A DNA stretch of 64,000 nucleotides from Pegea sp. RAD2-039 (GCA_034620365.1 JAQGEQ010000048.1:186001-250000), one strand, 5' to 3'; counted from the first letter of the stretch, positions 1 to 13,700 are shown. Translations and numbers: made by a program. The notes: generated by a model from the letters alone, not told the origin.

Positions 1-2033
1 ATATCTTATACAAAAGTTCAAATTATGCCTCTTGTACATTATACACTCAAAAAAGTTACTATATATAGGCAAGCTCTTAGCATCTTTGATCTTGAAGCAT
101 AATATCTGTCTTAAAAGAAGATATCTACAAAAAAATTGTTCATTAAAAAAGCTTGGTTATGTGGAGTGTGAGTTCTATTATAAAAATTTAAAATCAAACT
201 CGTCAGTTCTTCAAAATCAAAGCTTTACATGTGTGTAAGTAGTTATTATTCGATTAGTAAATTCTATTATTAAAGTATAATAAAAAGTACTAAGTAGTAT
301 CATCAACTGTAATAAATAATATCTATTTATTCAAAAAAAGGTATGACCTGAATTATGAAATTACCTATTTATAACATTAAATAAGTAAAGACTTAACTTG
401 TGTCGGTTGCTCTATCATTTTTGTTTTTTTTCACTTTGATAGCAGGTTTTTTATACTAAGGCTTTAACAATATCAAAGATTATTATTGAATAATTTTGAG
501 AGTGTGACTCCTAATCCTAGTAAAAAAGTCTCATAGTGAATGATCTCAAAGTGAAATAGTTCTGTCAAAAAATCTAATGAGGTTCAGTTTTATTTAGGTT
601 AATAAATGGAGTTTAATCAAAATTATGTATTTCTGATTATAAGAGCTGAAAAATATTCATTTTAATTTTTTGGATTTCTGTAAGGAGAACTGTTTTAGGA
701 GTAACATAAGAAAGTACTATTATGTTTAGATAATCTAGCTTATAGAGAGAAAATGTTTAAAAAAAAATAACAGCTACCTTGGTAAAAAAGAATACCAAAC
801 TTTAATTAAAAATTATTTATATGTCGAATAATGTAAAAGAAAAAACTTTCTAACTTTAAAACCTTTTCAGCTGAAATTAGAAGTATTACCTATTTTTATA
901 TATAACTTGGTAGCCATAAACGTACATTATCAAAATCATTACTACTTGTTTTTTCATTACATTTTCATTTAAAATTGTTTTTAAAAACAAATTGTAAATA
1001 AGACGTAATTATTAAGTTTACTCTTAAAATAGCCTGTACAAGTTCAATCGTGATATCGTATTATTTTAACAAATCAATAATTTTCCTAATTTTATATTAA
1101 TTTTCATGGTAAGCATTATTACTCAAAGTAATAAAAGTTGATTAAAAGGAGTGATTATAAATCAGAGACTAATTATTTACTTGTATGGTTATATTGTATA
1201 TTTATTTGGGGCTATATAGTTGTTGCTTTTTCCTAGACAGGTTCCTATTATGTTTTGTTATCTGATTTTTGATGGTTTTATGTTATTCTTATAAATTAAA
1301 TTATTTTGTAAATTTAAGTTAATTTTTTTACTATATTTTTCTTAATTTGATTTGGTATAATAGTTTTTTTCTAAATCATTTCTAACAAACTATTTTCTCC
1401 TATCTAATTTAATTTTTAATCTTTTACTTAAGAGATTAAAAGACTTAAAGTTTTTTAAGGAATAATATAGATCATTTCAAAAAGAAAAATGATATTTTAT
1501 GTAAAATTAATTTAGTTGTTTTTCTCTTTGTTGTTTTGATTCTTTTATATTTAAAAATTTTCTTTAGAACAACTCTGATTAAATTTAAGAATTGTATAAA
1601 GACTTTAAATATAATTACTTCTAAAAACTTAGTTTAGACTGACAACTTTCACTTTATTTTAATTAATTAGCATATCATTAATACAGATTATGTATTTGTA
1701 ATTTGATTTCCTAAAAACAGTTCAATGAATTATGTTTTTGTTATTTATATATATTATTTGATATTTATTAATTGCTTTGCATAAAATTAATGAGGATTGT
1801 ACAAATAATTTTAAAAATTAGTCATGAGTTATGAATTTTTGAAATAAATGTATTTTTGAACATTTTTATAAAAGTTATAGAAATCTAAAGTTCCATATAA
1901 AGTATAAAGTTTCTGTTAGTTGTTTCATTTATTATAACTTATATAATTTATAAAGACTTATTTTTAGTTTTAAAATTAATTAATGTAAACTGTTTAGGAA
2001 AGTATATTACACCCTTAAGTTAGGTTTTTTCAG
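1..2033. other. AT-rich stretch without a recognisable gene
   Basis: I see no supportable exon or RNA gene here on either strand. Short open frames occur but none shows family resemblance. The right edge is a good 3' splice site (ggttttttcag, AG at 2032-2033), which starts the DCUN1D leader. Confidence 0.5.
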
Positions 2034-2070
2034 CACTGATTTTAAATTTTTGGTTGGATCGTTATTTATA

Positions 2071-5000
2071 ATGGTAAGATGTTCACTTATAAAAATTGTT
2101 TAATTTCTTTTGTTTAATTATTATTCTGTTGTTTTTAGTATAAGCTGAAAGCTGGACAAAAAGCAAAAGTTTGTGAGTTTATGAGCCTCACCAAGTTAAA
2201 TGAGAAGTCAGCCATTGCCTTACTCAGTAGCTCCAACTGGAGATTAGATTATGCCTCTGACCAATATTTTAGTAGTTTTCACAGCCAATCAATGCCAAGG
2301 CAATCCTTCATTAATAGCCAAAAGTTAGAATCTTTATTTCAAAAACTTAAAGGTATAAGTATATAAAAGCTAATTATGGTTGTTTAGATTTATAGTTTTT
2401 TTTTAACTCTCATATTGAAAAACTTTATACCAAAAGCCTCAAGCAAATTTTTTTACTTAATTGTAGCATACTTGTTTCTATAATCTGTTTTATGTTTAAT
2501 TGTATAAACTAGTTTTTTTACATCTACACCAAAATATATTGAAATAATCACTTTTACTTTTTTATACTTTTTTAAATAATACTTATTAAAAATCTTTTTT
2601 TATTTAGATCACCAAGAACCTGACAAAATTGGTATAGATGGAATCATTGAATTTTGCAATGAGCTAGAAATTGACCCTGCTAGCATCACTACACTTGTTG
2701 TAGCCTGGAAATTTGATGCAAAGACTCAATGTGTTTTCACAAAAGAAGAATTTTTAAAAGGAATGGAATCACTTAAGTTAGTAGTTGATGTTTAAATAAA
2801 GCCTTGTTCATGAAATATGTGAGGTATTTGGTAAAAAAAGTCTGATTGTTTTCATGTTTGTATCCAATCTAATCTGATTGTCACGTTTAACTGTACAGTT
2901 TTCAGAGTTATTTGATCTAATTGCACAAATGGTAATGTCTGTAAATATGATAAAAGCTTTTATTTGTGATAGTGGTTCTAGTTAGTTCTTCTGCAAATCA
3001 TAACAACTTAATACAAGTCCATTTGAGTTAATTTAACACCTTGAATTGCAAAACCTCCAATTAACAGCAGTCGAAAAAACTTGATGACAAATCTTTTAAT
3101 TGATTAAAGATTGTTAAGAGATATGCAACTGCAGTCAGCAAAGTTCCAGTCATAACCCTCTAATATGTATGTTCCTGAGAAAACACTTCACTTTTTGCTT
3201 CTTATCTTTTTTACTTGGTTCAATCCGAAAATCCGTTTAGTTTCATATTACAATAAATTTGATGCAATGAGATTTCTAGTAAATCTTTTGAACAACTTCC
3301 TGTCTCTCAATGCTCTTTCTCTTTTCGAATTCTTTTGATAACATTTTCCAAATCATTGTCACTTTTTTCAAGACCATTTGTTGGATACAAATTAATCAAT
3401 AAAACTTTTCAATTTCCTAAAAAACGATTCTTCCCGTGACTTTAGTTGAAACTTTCAAATCTTCTGCAAAATGTAATTTCAAACCAATTTCTTATCACTT
3501 TTCAAGTTACAGTGACTTCAACTAGCACCCCAGGGCAGATATCTTCAATGCTATCAATTTAATTTGATTATACTTTTATAGGAAATATTTATAGAATATC
3601 TAAATTCTAAATGCAGACCAGCACAAAGATAGTGCAGAAAGCTTAAAATTTGCAAAACTATTTTCATTGATACAATTTGATCTGATTTATAGATCTGATT
3701 TTATCAGCTGTTTAGTTTGTTCTTTACTTGTTTATCTAATAATTTTAACGCTTATTTACTTAACCAGCATTTTTATTTTCAGCTGTGATGACATTCAAAA
3801 GTTACGATTAAAATTACCTAATTTGGTAAAAGAATTGGAAAATCCAGAACTTTTCAAAGATCTTTATCAATTTACATTTTCATTCGCTAAAAATGTTGGC
3901 CAAAAATTTCTTGGTTTGTAGTTTCATCACCATCAAAATGTGTTTTTTAATTTGCAGTGAAATTACACCTTCACAAATATTACTTGATTTAATTCATGAC
4001 TCTGTCATAACATTTATTTATTTATTAAATTCATCTTAACAAGAAAATTATGATAAAATTATTTCAATATTTTCTAATTTTAAATCATTTTTGTCATTTT
4101 AATGAATATTTTAGGAATGAAAACTAATCATTAAATGTCTTTATTATAATCAACTGTTTAGTTTGACTTGTTTGTTAAATAAATTTAAATTTTGATTCAT
4201 CTTAACTTCAATGTCGAAACCTGGTCCCCTCCTTCTCTTCTTTATTTGAAGAGCTTGGTTGGAGTACATCTTGTGTTAGATACAATCTACCCAGCTCTAA
4301 ATAAACCAGAAATGATACTGCTTTCATTTACTATTTCCACCATAAATCAGATATCTTTAGACAATCACATAAGAGCTTTTATGTTTACTGTAATTAAGTC
4401 AAACCTGGAGTTTAGCAAAATATTTTTAGTAGTTACTTTCATCATACTAATTTTGCTTTGAATTATCGAAATGTTACTCATTTGCATAAATTGTGACTTA
4501 ATCCATTACTAATGGTTTGATGACAATCTTTTAAATCATTATAAGAACCAACTAAAAACAAATCTTATAAACAGTTGTAAAATTTTCTTTCACTTCAGTT
4601 TATATTTCATATTTTATAAGTCTTTTAGACTCATAAATCAATCAATAGAATACTTCAATAGTTTCAAATATTAAAACCTAAAACCACCAAACACTTGCAG
4701 ATTTAGATATGGCGATCGAATATTGGAAGATGTTACTGAAAGATCGCTTTAAATTTCTCGACTGGTGGATTGAATTTCTATCTGTATGTAATTCTAACTA
4801 ACAACTTAAATCTTTTCTTCAAAGCATTTTTTCTACAGGAACATCACAAGCGTTCAGTCCCACGTGACACATGGAATCTTTTGCTAGACTTTTCAGTTCA
4901 AATCAACGACGAAATGTCTAATTACGATGAAGAAGGTGATTTGCCTAAATAAAAGAAATCTCGTAATTTTGTTAGCTTTCAAAAGCTGTATACTTTTATT

Positions 5001-5145
5001 TCTTACAATTTTCTTTTAACTAGCCATGTGGCATTTTCTGTGTGATTCTTCAAACTATTTCAATTTAATCTTCTATCTCGCAGGAGCTTGGCCAGTTTTA
5101 ATCGATGAATTTGTAGCTTGGGCGAAATGTCGTATTCACAACTAA
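2071..5145 (+). CDS. DCUN1D1: DCN1-like cullin neddylation protein (DCUN1D1/2 type), 7 coding exons
   Basis: Scaffold-type E3 that brings NEDD8-charged UBC12 to cullins. Exons: 2071-2073, 2139-2352, 2608-2776, 3783-3913, 4701-4783, 4839-4935 and 5084-5145, giving 252 residues against about 259 in human DCUN1D1. The start codon is alone in exon 1 (ATG|gtaagat). Exon 2 then reads [15 protein letters not shown], matching the conserved N-terminus. The potentiating-neddylation domain is complete: [88 protein letters not shown]. The N-terminus lacks a myristoylation signal, which favours the DCUN1D1/2 subgroup over DCUN1D3. An AATAAA at 5265-5270 is the likely poly(A) signal. Family assignment is very secure; the exact paralogue is not. 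Confidence 0.95.
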
Positions 5146-5264
5146 ATCTTGCACCAAAAAAGCTAAAAGAAAATATGAGAACTAAACAGTATTGAATATT
5201 TATCTTTTTGGATATTAAAAACTGGAAGGACTTTTAAAATGGTCAACCAAATTGTTAATTTTTA

Positions 5265-5270
5265 AATAAA
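5265..5270 (+). terminator. Poly(A) signal of DCUN1D
   Basis: AATAAA lies 120 nt after the DCUN1D stop codon in AT-rich sequence. It is a likely cleavage and polyadenylation signal, judged from position only. Confidence 0.5.
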
Positions 5271-7844
5271 GATCTTTATTTTTAGCTATCTAATAAAATT
5301 TCGTTTTTTAGTTTTTGTTATTTGCTGTTTACAGCGCTTTACAATTATTTACTAAATTTGCTTTCTTAAGTAAATAAATATATTAAACAAATTTTTCTTG
5401 AAATTTTGAAAACATAAATTTGTAGAAATCTTTAAATTGTGATGATTAAGAAACGAGAGAAATAATTTTGAGTAAAATTAATCAGAAGCAGGTGACTCCT
5501 CAGCACCTTCAACCACCAAATACAGGATTTATTTGCAAAATTAGCTGTTAACTTTATATACGAAAACCTGTGAAGATCCAACAGTCTTTTAATTAAGATT
5601 TCTTGCAAACAAAGGGTCATGATGTCTAACATTTTTCTTCATTAAAAATATAGGATTGTTTCCAGTTGATAATCAGATGATAAATTTGATGCAAAACATC
5701 AGATTTTAACAAGTTATTAAACCGATCTGCCTTTTTTAAATACTATTGAAGATTCTGAAAAATATTTTTAATACAGCAACAACTTGACCTTTATAAGCTA
5801 ATTTCAAGTATTTGAAAGTTTCAACGAACAAAATTATCTAATTCATGCCAACAGCGATATAATGTTTTACTTTTAATGAGGGTTGTAAAATAAAAATCAG
5901 TTTAACTGAATCTAGATGACAATAATAATTCTATTTCACAAGAATAATATGTATCCTTAAATATTATCATATTAACTTTTGCTTAAAAGAAGAAAAAAGC
6001 TGATGGAAATAAGTAGTAATCAAATGAAGAGAAGACTTTAATGAAAAAAGTCATCGTTTATAGTCTGATACTATAATTTGTGTCAACTATAGAGTATTAT
6101 GAGATCAAGTCACGACTGTTTATGTCAAATGACAAGTAATGAAGACAAAGAAATGAAACTAAACGTACAAACCAGCAGCTTTTAGATTAATTTAGCTTAC
6201 TGTGTAATCTCATCAGGAAACTATAAGAGCTTATGTAACCTAGTGAAAGTAAAACAGAAAACCAACTTGATTAACTTATCATTTTGCAAATTTTTGAAGT
6301 TATGCAGAATTTCAAGAGTGAATCTACATAATATAATAATTTGCATTTTTGAACTGGGATGTTAAAACATAAGTAAGTTGCTAAATCAATTATAAAAAAA
6401 TTACATTTGTTTAACTTTTATAATCCTTGGAAGTTAATGCTTGTATCTATGCAATTTTCTTTAATGTTAATCCCCGATAATCTCTCTTAGTTCTTATCTT
6501 CCTGATTTTAATACCTAAATATTATTCAACTACTTTTATTAAATGATTAATTTTTGAATTATGGAAGCTTTCTTATAAAAAAAAGCTATAGTTAGTTTGC
6601 TTTGAGTGATGAGCATATTTTGATTAATATTTGACATGTTATTTACTAGTTGCATAAAGACGATCGTAAGACTGAATATCGTTTTTTCTTCATTGCTATG
6701 TTTTCATTAAAGTTAAGCTAATATCAATAACAAATGTGAAGTTTAAAAAAACGCTAAATTTAAATGCTTAAAACTTTTGTTTGCAGTAGAAGGGTGTTTT
6801 AAAGATTATTTGTCATAAAAAAAGAATATATCTAAAATATATCAATAGTTTGAAGAAAATCAGCCTAGAAAACATATAGTGTTAAACAGCTGCATGAAAA
6901 ATGTATAAATTTAACTCAACATTGATAAGACGTTAATAAAAAGAAAATTTCAAATACAAAAAAAAAAACTCAAACCAAAGGAACTAGTTGTTTAATTATT
7001 TTATATTAAAACAAAATATCAGTGGATGAAAACCATCACAAAAAATTGTTTATATTAGAGTATACTACAACATACTGAACTTGTCAAAATTATCTAAACA
7101 GATCTTACTTTATAACCAATTAAACAAATTAAATACTTATTAGAAGTAATACAAACATCTTGTAACCTTTGGAAGAAAGTTAATATTTTGATAAAACGTT
7201 TTTAGTTGGTTTTTCATAAACCTAAACTATCTCATCAAATTTGATCAAGTATTACAAAGCTTATAAGTTATTTAGACTTGTGAGCAAGTTAATACTCTCC
7301 AAAACTTGAAACTGGAAACTTTTAGGCATAATCAAATCAAATATAATCGAAGAGTTGTCACTTATGAGTTGACTTAATGTGATGAGTTTACTGTCCCTGA
7401 TTTTTGACTACCTTGAAGAAGATTTCAATCAGTTTAGGAAATTATAAAAGAAATTGATGGGAAAAATCTTTTTTAACGTTGAGAAGTAAGGCAGAAAAAA
7501 TAAAAAAAACTTAAACTCTTTTCTATATGACTGAAGTTATGCTAGGTTATTTCAGCAGGTTAGTTTATTAGTTAAAAACAAAGTAAACTCATGGTAAAAT
7601 AAGTTTAAATACATATTAAGTGAACAACTTAAATTGCATTTTAATGGCATTGAACCTTTTGTAATTTTCAGGTTACAAAAATTTTTAATTCTTAGAATAA
7701 TTCTTAAAATTCAAGTCAATTTTCTTTAGAAGTTACGTTATTATTGAACTCATATAAGCTTCTTTTATTGTTAACGTAATCTAAAAACTTAACTTGGAAA
7801 AAAAAACTCTTCTCTAGATTTTCATTATCTACCAGCAAAGTTGA
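5271..7844. other. Convergent intergenic spacer, no gene seen
   Basis: AT-rich DNA between the 3' ends of DCUN1D (+) and the connexin (-). The longest open frame (minus strand, around 5432-5632) has no family resemblance and I do not call it. The connexin 3' UTR must lie in the right part. Confidence 0.4.
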
Positions 7845-10771
7845 TCACACATATAGCATGTCACTTCCATTATTATTAAAAGCATCATTTCGATGTAGAC
7901 AGCTTGGAGATTTGCAGACGATAGTTCTATATAACATAAATTTAAATAAATATACTACTGAGTGTATTTTTACCTTATAAGATACTAAAACATAATTAAA
8001 ACTGAAGCTTTTATCAAAAGATAATAGATCTCGAGATTTCCTTACTGATTTACTTACTTTCTTCTGTGACGGTAAGCTCGGGATAAGATAGAAATAATTT
8101 CAACAACTGTTAAGAAAGCACAGATGACTGAAGTGATATTCATATATCTTAAAAGAACAGTTTTTTCCTGCAATAAAATCCATAATAAAACAATCTTCGA
8201 AAAGGTTACATGTAATTTTGAAGATATCATAATTTATATCTAACTTTCAATTGATAAAAACTTATTGAATTTATTTAATTAATTCTATTATAGTTTTCTG
8301 TAAAGAGATTCAAAAAAGAAAAGATAATTAAATTTTCAACTAACATAAGGTCGAGCGACCCAGCATGGTACATGGTCGGTACTTTTCATCAAATTTGGAC
8401 GGCAAGCAGTTCTAACATCTTCATTTTCTCCCGTACAGATGTAAAACCCAGGAACTTTCATCCAAACATAATCAAGAAAACTTAATGCTGATTGACGTCT
8501 ACCATTCTATTAAAAAATACTTTTAGTTTAGAATTATTATTACTTAAAATTTAAGTTACTTTGATGTTAAAGATATAAGAACCAAGATAAATGAAAAATA
8601 TTTCAATACTCAGCCTGGCAATAAGATTCAAAATATTTGCAACCATTAGTCTTCTGCTTTGTGGAATCTGAAAAATTAAAACTATATTTTTTATTTTTTC
8701 AAAACTCAAGTAAGATAAGTGATTTAATGAATAATGCTTCTTTTAATCATTATCTGGTGAATGTTGGAAAAATATTTACTTTGTTAACGTTTTCATATCT
8801 TACAACTTACATCGACCACATTATCTCCACGAAAAACCTTTTTAATCTTATAAGGGCCAAGCTTTTGCTTGCGTTTTTCCACATTTTGTTTTATCTTGGT
8901 TGAGATGTCGGTACTTTCATCCTTTAAACAAATTTGTTGCAGGCTCTTATATTTTTAATTAAAATGTTAATTAGTTCAATCTCTCAAATAACAATTATAA
9001 TTCGACTAAAGTTTTTTAACAAAAGTTTGTTTGAATCATTAAAAATTGGCTCTTTTCATTTTCATGTATTAAAATGTTGACAACTTCTGATCAAAGAGAT
9101 GAAGAATTTTCTATTTAACAAATTTCTTATTTGAGTTTTCAAAATCGTTTAAATACTATTTCTTATTTTTATTACCTGGTCACTTTGCTCGTATGATTTG
9201 ATTTTATTGATTTGAATTGAAGTATATTTCACATAGAGATGAAATATTAAAGTTGGAATAGAAACTGCTACCATCTGTACAAAAATAATGATAGTTCAAC
9301 GAACTCAGGTTTTTAAAAGCAAATTCTCTACAAAAAGAATAATTTCAAACAACCTGAAAGGCCCAAAACTTATTATGAGAAATCTTAGTAAATTCGTCAT
9401 AGCACATAAGGTTACATCCAGCAACATTTTCACTACAGGAGAAAAAATCCAATTCATCTTCATATACTGCAAAGAATAGAAGAAATATGTAATTTATAAG
9501 TCAAATAATACGAATAAATGCTATTAATCAGTTCATCTTCTTCTAAAAAGTTGTTTTTTTTTGGCAACTTTTTTCTTTTTAGATTATAAAGACTATTTTT
9601 ACAAAATCTAGCACCTGATGAAAATTAATATTTTAAGGAGTTCTAAAATTTCAAGATTTGAATTCTAAATTGTTGATCAAAACTCCTCCAGGGTGAGAAG
9701 AAAGTCACATCTTATTTGTCTAGTTAAGAATTTGTTTACTAAATTTATTGATATCTCATTCTCTCCCTATAGTCAGCTACAACATTTATCCAATTCAAAT
9801 TTTAATCTAATCATTTTAAAATTGAAGAAACTTCAGGCTACGCTGCGCGGGAAAGAAAAATCAGAGATAAGTGAGCACCAAAATTCGTCGAAGAAACTTT
9901 TTTTCTTCAAAATGAACAGAAATAAAAGAGGTTAGACAAATCATATCTTCTTTTGAATCTAATAAAAGTTCTTTGCTGGAGTAATCGTCTTTCGGATGAA
10001 AAAATGTCCACCGAAGCATCCAATCAACTATAAGGATTTTTCGGTCCAAACTCTCGGCTGTGCTAAATTCTCATCTTCCTCAATTGTCAAAGAAGAAGCT
10101 AAAACTAACGCAAGACTGTATCTCGATAATATTTGGAATTCACGACAAATCATGATGAAGAATCATTTTAAGAAGAGACTTTTTAAAGAAATGGTTGACT
10201 GTCACACAAACGAAAATACTCTGGGCGAAGAAGAAAGAAGTTATGACCTCTTTTATCTACAGGTTGGATCTTCTCAGCTTTTATGCGTTGTTTATCTTGG
10301 AGAAGGAATCGTGTATTTAAGAACATTTAAGAGGCCAGTCTTGCAAACTCATCAAGAAATATTCCATCTCATATTAAAGAGTTTCAGATTCAATCGCCAC
10401 CAATAGAAGATTATTTGAAATATAATTCGATAAACTGTTAAATGAGTTTTTGGAAATATTATGTGATCAATTTTTGTTCATTTTATCCATCTAAACTCAT
10501 TAAGTTGATGGTTTTACATGATAGGGACTTTCTCCATAACCTTCATTTGTAAAGAACGAATATTTCATATTCTTGAATATCTTTTAAACTTTGAAATGTT
10601 ATATGATTTTCAGTTATTCAAAAAATGACAAATATTTTTCAGAAAATTAAAAATCTGAAGAAATAAAATAATAGTCTCACCAGAAGCAGCAATAGTTGAT
10701 ATTACAAAAAGTCTAAAACCATAAACCATTAGGTACCACACCTGACCCAGGATAGTGGAATGGTTAGCGAC
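7845..10771 (-). CDS. Connexin (gap-junction protein), intron-rich, first coding exon not located
   Basis: Four-pass subunit of gap-junction channels in the plasma membrane. Exons read on the minus strand: 10771-10681 (N-terminal helix end and TM1: VANHSTILGQVW), 9466-9354 (extracellular loop 1), 9274-9176 (TM2), 8945-8811 (cytoplasmic loop), 8667-8560 (TM3), 8506-8345 (loop 2), 8167-8058 (TM4), 7902-7845 (tail). All junctions are GT-AG with matching phase. Loop 1 has the connexin signature C-x6-C-x3-C (CSENVAGCNLMC) followed by YDEF and W. Loop 2 ends PCWVARPYEKT, the counterpart of CFVSRPTEKT, but its three cysteines are spaced x10 and x12 instead of the usual x4 and x5. If the donor at 8057 is not used, translation stops at 8054. 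The first exon, about a dozen residues with the start, was not found upstream of 10771. The product is about 290 residues plus that N-terminus. Confidence 0.9.
9996..10406 (+). CDS. Unrecognised 136-residue ORF inside a connexin intron, opposite strand
   Basis: A single uninterrupted frame that is long for DNA this AT-rich, lying wholly within the 9467-10680 connexin intron but on the other strand. The product is basic to neutral, with a Ser-rich spot (FSSSSIV) near residue 28 and a hydrophobic strand-like segment (LLCVVYLGEGIVYL) near residues 95-108. There is no signal peptide, membrane helix or domain I know. A splice-acceptor-like AG at 9967-9968 lies 27 nt before the ATG, as at other genes here. 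It could be a nested gene, an exon of a larger gene, or a remnant of a mobile element. Function unknown. Confidence 0.3.
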   Translation: MKKCPPKHPINYKDFSVQTLGCAKFSSSSIVKEEAKTNARLYLDNIWNSRQIMMKNHFKKRLFKEMVDCHTNENTLGEEERSYDLFYLQVGSSQLLCVVYLGEGIVYLRTFKRPVLQTHQEIFHLILKSFRFNRHQ

Positions 10772-13700
10772 CTGTAATAGACTTTTTAAAATATTTCATC
10801 ATCATTATAATTAAATAACTTATTTTTTTATTTTATTAGATACACAACTGGTTCTGACCTGCTGTCCTATCTTTTTTATAAGATCAAACATTTCTTCATA
10901 TAAGCAAAATTATGCAAAAAAAATAAAAGTACTTTTTCTATAAAATATTTGCTTGAAAAAAAATGTTATTTCAAAAAAATCTCACAAATGTCTTTTAATA
11001 ATGACTCGTTTAAACAATAAAAATGTTTACTTTATTTGATAACAACTTTTTCAATCAACAATTTTACAATTGTTGCTACTAACAATCTTATTTTAATCAA
11101 AAATTTTGTAATCATTTGTTAAGATCATTTAATATCTTGTAATAAAATGAATTATTTTTTTGATTTGTACTAAAACTTTTGAGATCTCACTTATGAAGAG
11201 AAATTGATTCTAGATTCTTGAAATTAAAAACTTGAATCTTTGCATATAGGTCGTCTGGCTCCTTGATAAAACATTCAAAAAACTCATAAAGAAACTGATA
11301 CAAGAACTAAGTATCCACATTTTGCCATAATTACTCGTAGAATTTCAAGCTTACAAAATATGGACCTGACTTTCTAATTTAAAATTATATAAAAGAACTG
11401 TCGGCGACCTTGCAATAGTAAAGATATGTCTATACTTACAAATTTCAGCAAAAACTTAAAAAGAATACTAAAGTTTGCATATACTGGTGTTAGTTAAATT
11501 TTTAAGCAATTAGATTCTTCAAAATGTATAAGTCTAAACCTTCTTTAAAAGCTTGTTAGAAATTTTAAAACTTTTTAAAACTTAGTAAGCTTTTAGTTTC
11601 TTAAAACGGTTTAAACAAAATCTATTAATAGTTGCTGTATTTTAAAGAAAAGCAAACTTATTATGACTGTTTACATTTAATTACTGATTAAAACTGAAGA
11701 CTGAGTTCAAAAAGATCAAAATAATAATTTAAAAACTGAAGAAAGTTAAAAATAATATATTCAGTATTTATTGTATAAACAATCTTTTCAATTATAAAAT
11801 TACTCAGTAACTTTTACAAATTATAAAATAAAAAGAGTCACATGGTACTTATATAAAAATTGTTTTTTGTAATATACATTTTCTCTGTTAGAGATAGTAT
11901 TATAAAAAGTAAAATCAAACTGAATGACATTATTATTACTTCTTTTAAGAAATAGATTTATAAGGATCAAATCAAACTTATTTTATCACTTGTTAGGCTT
12001 TCTTTCTTATACTTTATTTTTCAATATTCCTAATAGTAAAAAATCTCAAAAAGTTTTTTAATGGAATTATAATCACCCTCAAACAACCCTTTTTATTATG
12101 CTCTATTCTAGAACCTGTATTAAAATTTGTTTTGAAATCAAGAAGATAAACTGTTGAACAGCTTGTGTAAAGTCTATAGTCTAACAACAGCTAGTAAAAG
12201 CAATATATTTTAACATAAACAAAATTTTAATTATAAGTTCATTCTTATTTTTCTTTTATTTAGAAAGTTGTCTATCATAAGGCTTTATTCTAATCCAGAG
12301 AAAACTTTTTTACCTGAATTGATGACTTTCGATTATTTTTAAAGTGATAATAGTTATCAATAATGAATTTTATGTTTTTAAAAAATATATATAATCGTAT
12401 GGAAACAGTTTGTTTAAACGTTAAGATTTTTTAAATAAAACAAGGAAAAGTAGTATTTCAGTCCAAGTTTAAGTTTAAAAGATTTCTTTAGTAAAATTAC
12501 AACTTATTTATAAAATCTAATACAACTAACTTCATGGACTGTTAACATGGTTGTATACAGACATTTTCAAACTATCTTATTAAATCAGTCATACAACATT
12601 TGTTTTAGAACTCTATAGAGTGATAACTTTAACATAAAGGATTTATATTTTATTTTATTAGTTGCTGTAAATTCAAATAAATAATTTTATTTTAAATACT
12701 CTATGATTTTTTATCATTCTAATATTTGTCGCTTTAATTTTATCAATTTTCACAAAAATATCATCTTCTTTTGGTTCTTAATTGCTGGTAACTTTCCTCA
12801 AATCAACCAAATTAGAACAATCATGCACGACAATTGATGAGTACAATCCAAAAAGAAACTTGCAAAGTTTGAAAATCTATCAATGATAACTTCTGTATAT
12901 TGAAGAAAATGTCCTAAAGGCAGGTAGATTTTTGATTTTGGTGGGACATATGAGATCAGGTTGAGTCAATTCTAATTAGCTTCAATTTATGAACCTATGC
13001 CTACCTTATACTGGTTAGGGTACCATATAGAATTCTTACCAAACTAGTTTTACCACATTTAAAAACACCAAATTTATGAATGACTCCAATTTCTATGATA
13101 ACTTGAGAACAGAAATTCCAAGTTTTTTAAGTTAATAATTTTTTATATTTGGGCGAATTGACTTAAAAACAATTTACAAAATAGCGTATAAACTTGAAAA
13201 TGATTATGTCCCATTATTGTTTTTCGTTTGCTGTTTTCTTAGTTCTATTTGTTTATACAACTTAGACTAATAAAGTAGAAACTGCATTCTGTCATTGTAC
13301 GTGCTTATTTTGACATGATTACTGAATATACCTCAATATATAATAAATCATATTTTTTGATAATAATTAAGTTTCTAGATAATACTTAGAGATAAAGAAG
13401 TAATATACCATTTCTTATAGAAACATAAATGACTATAAAAAGCTTTTAAAAATTTAGTAAATATTTAAAGTATGCAAAAAAGATTGATTAGCTTACTTTA
13501 AAAATATTCTTTCCAAGTAGAATTTTGAAAGTGAACATCTTACTGTTTAGGATAGAAATATTCTGGAGTTATTTATGGTGTATATTTGTAGCTTACCATC
13601 AGGTTGATATGTTCTTCAATTGCTTTCAGACTTTTATTTCTAACATTTACTCATCTATATACACTTATTAAATTTTTGTTCATCATTAAAGTCTTTGCTT

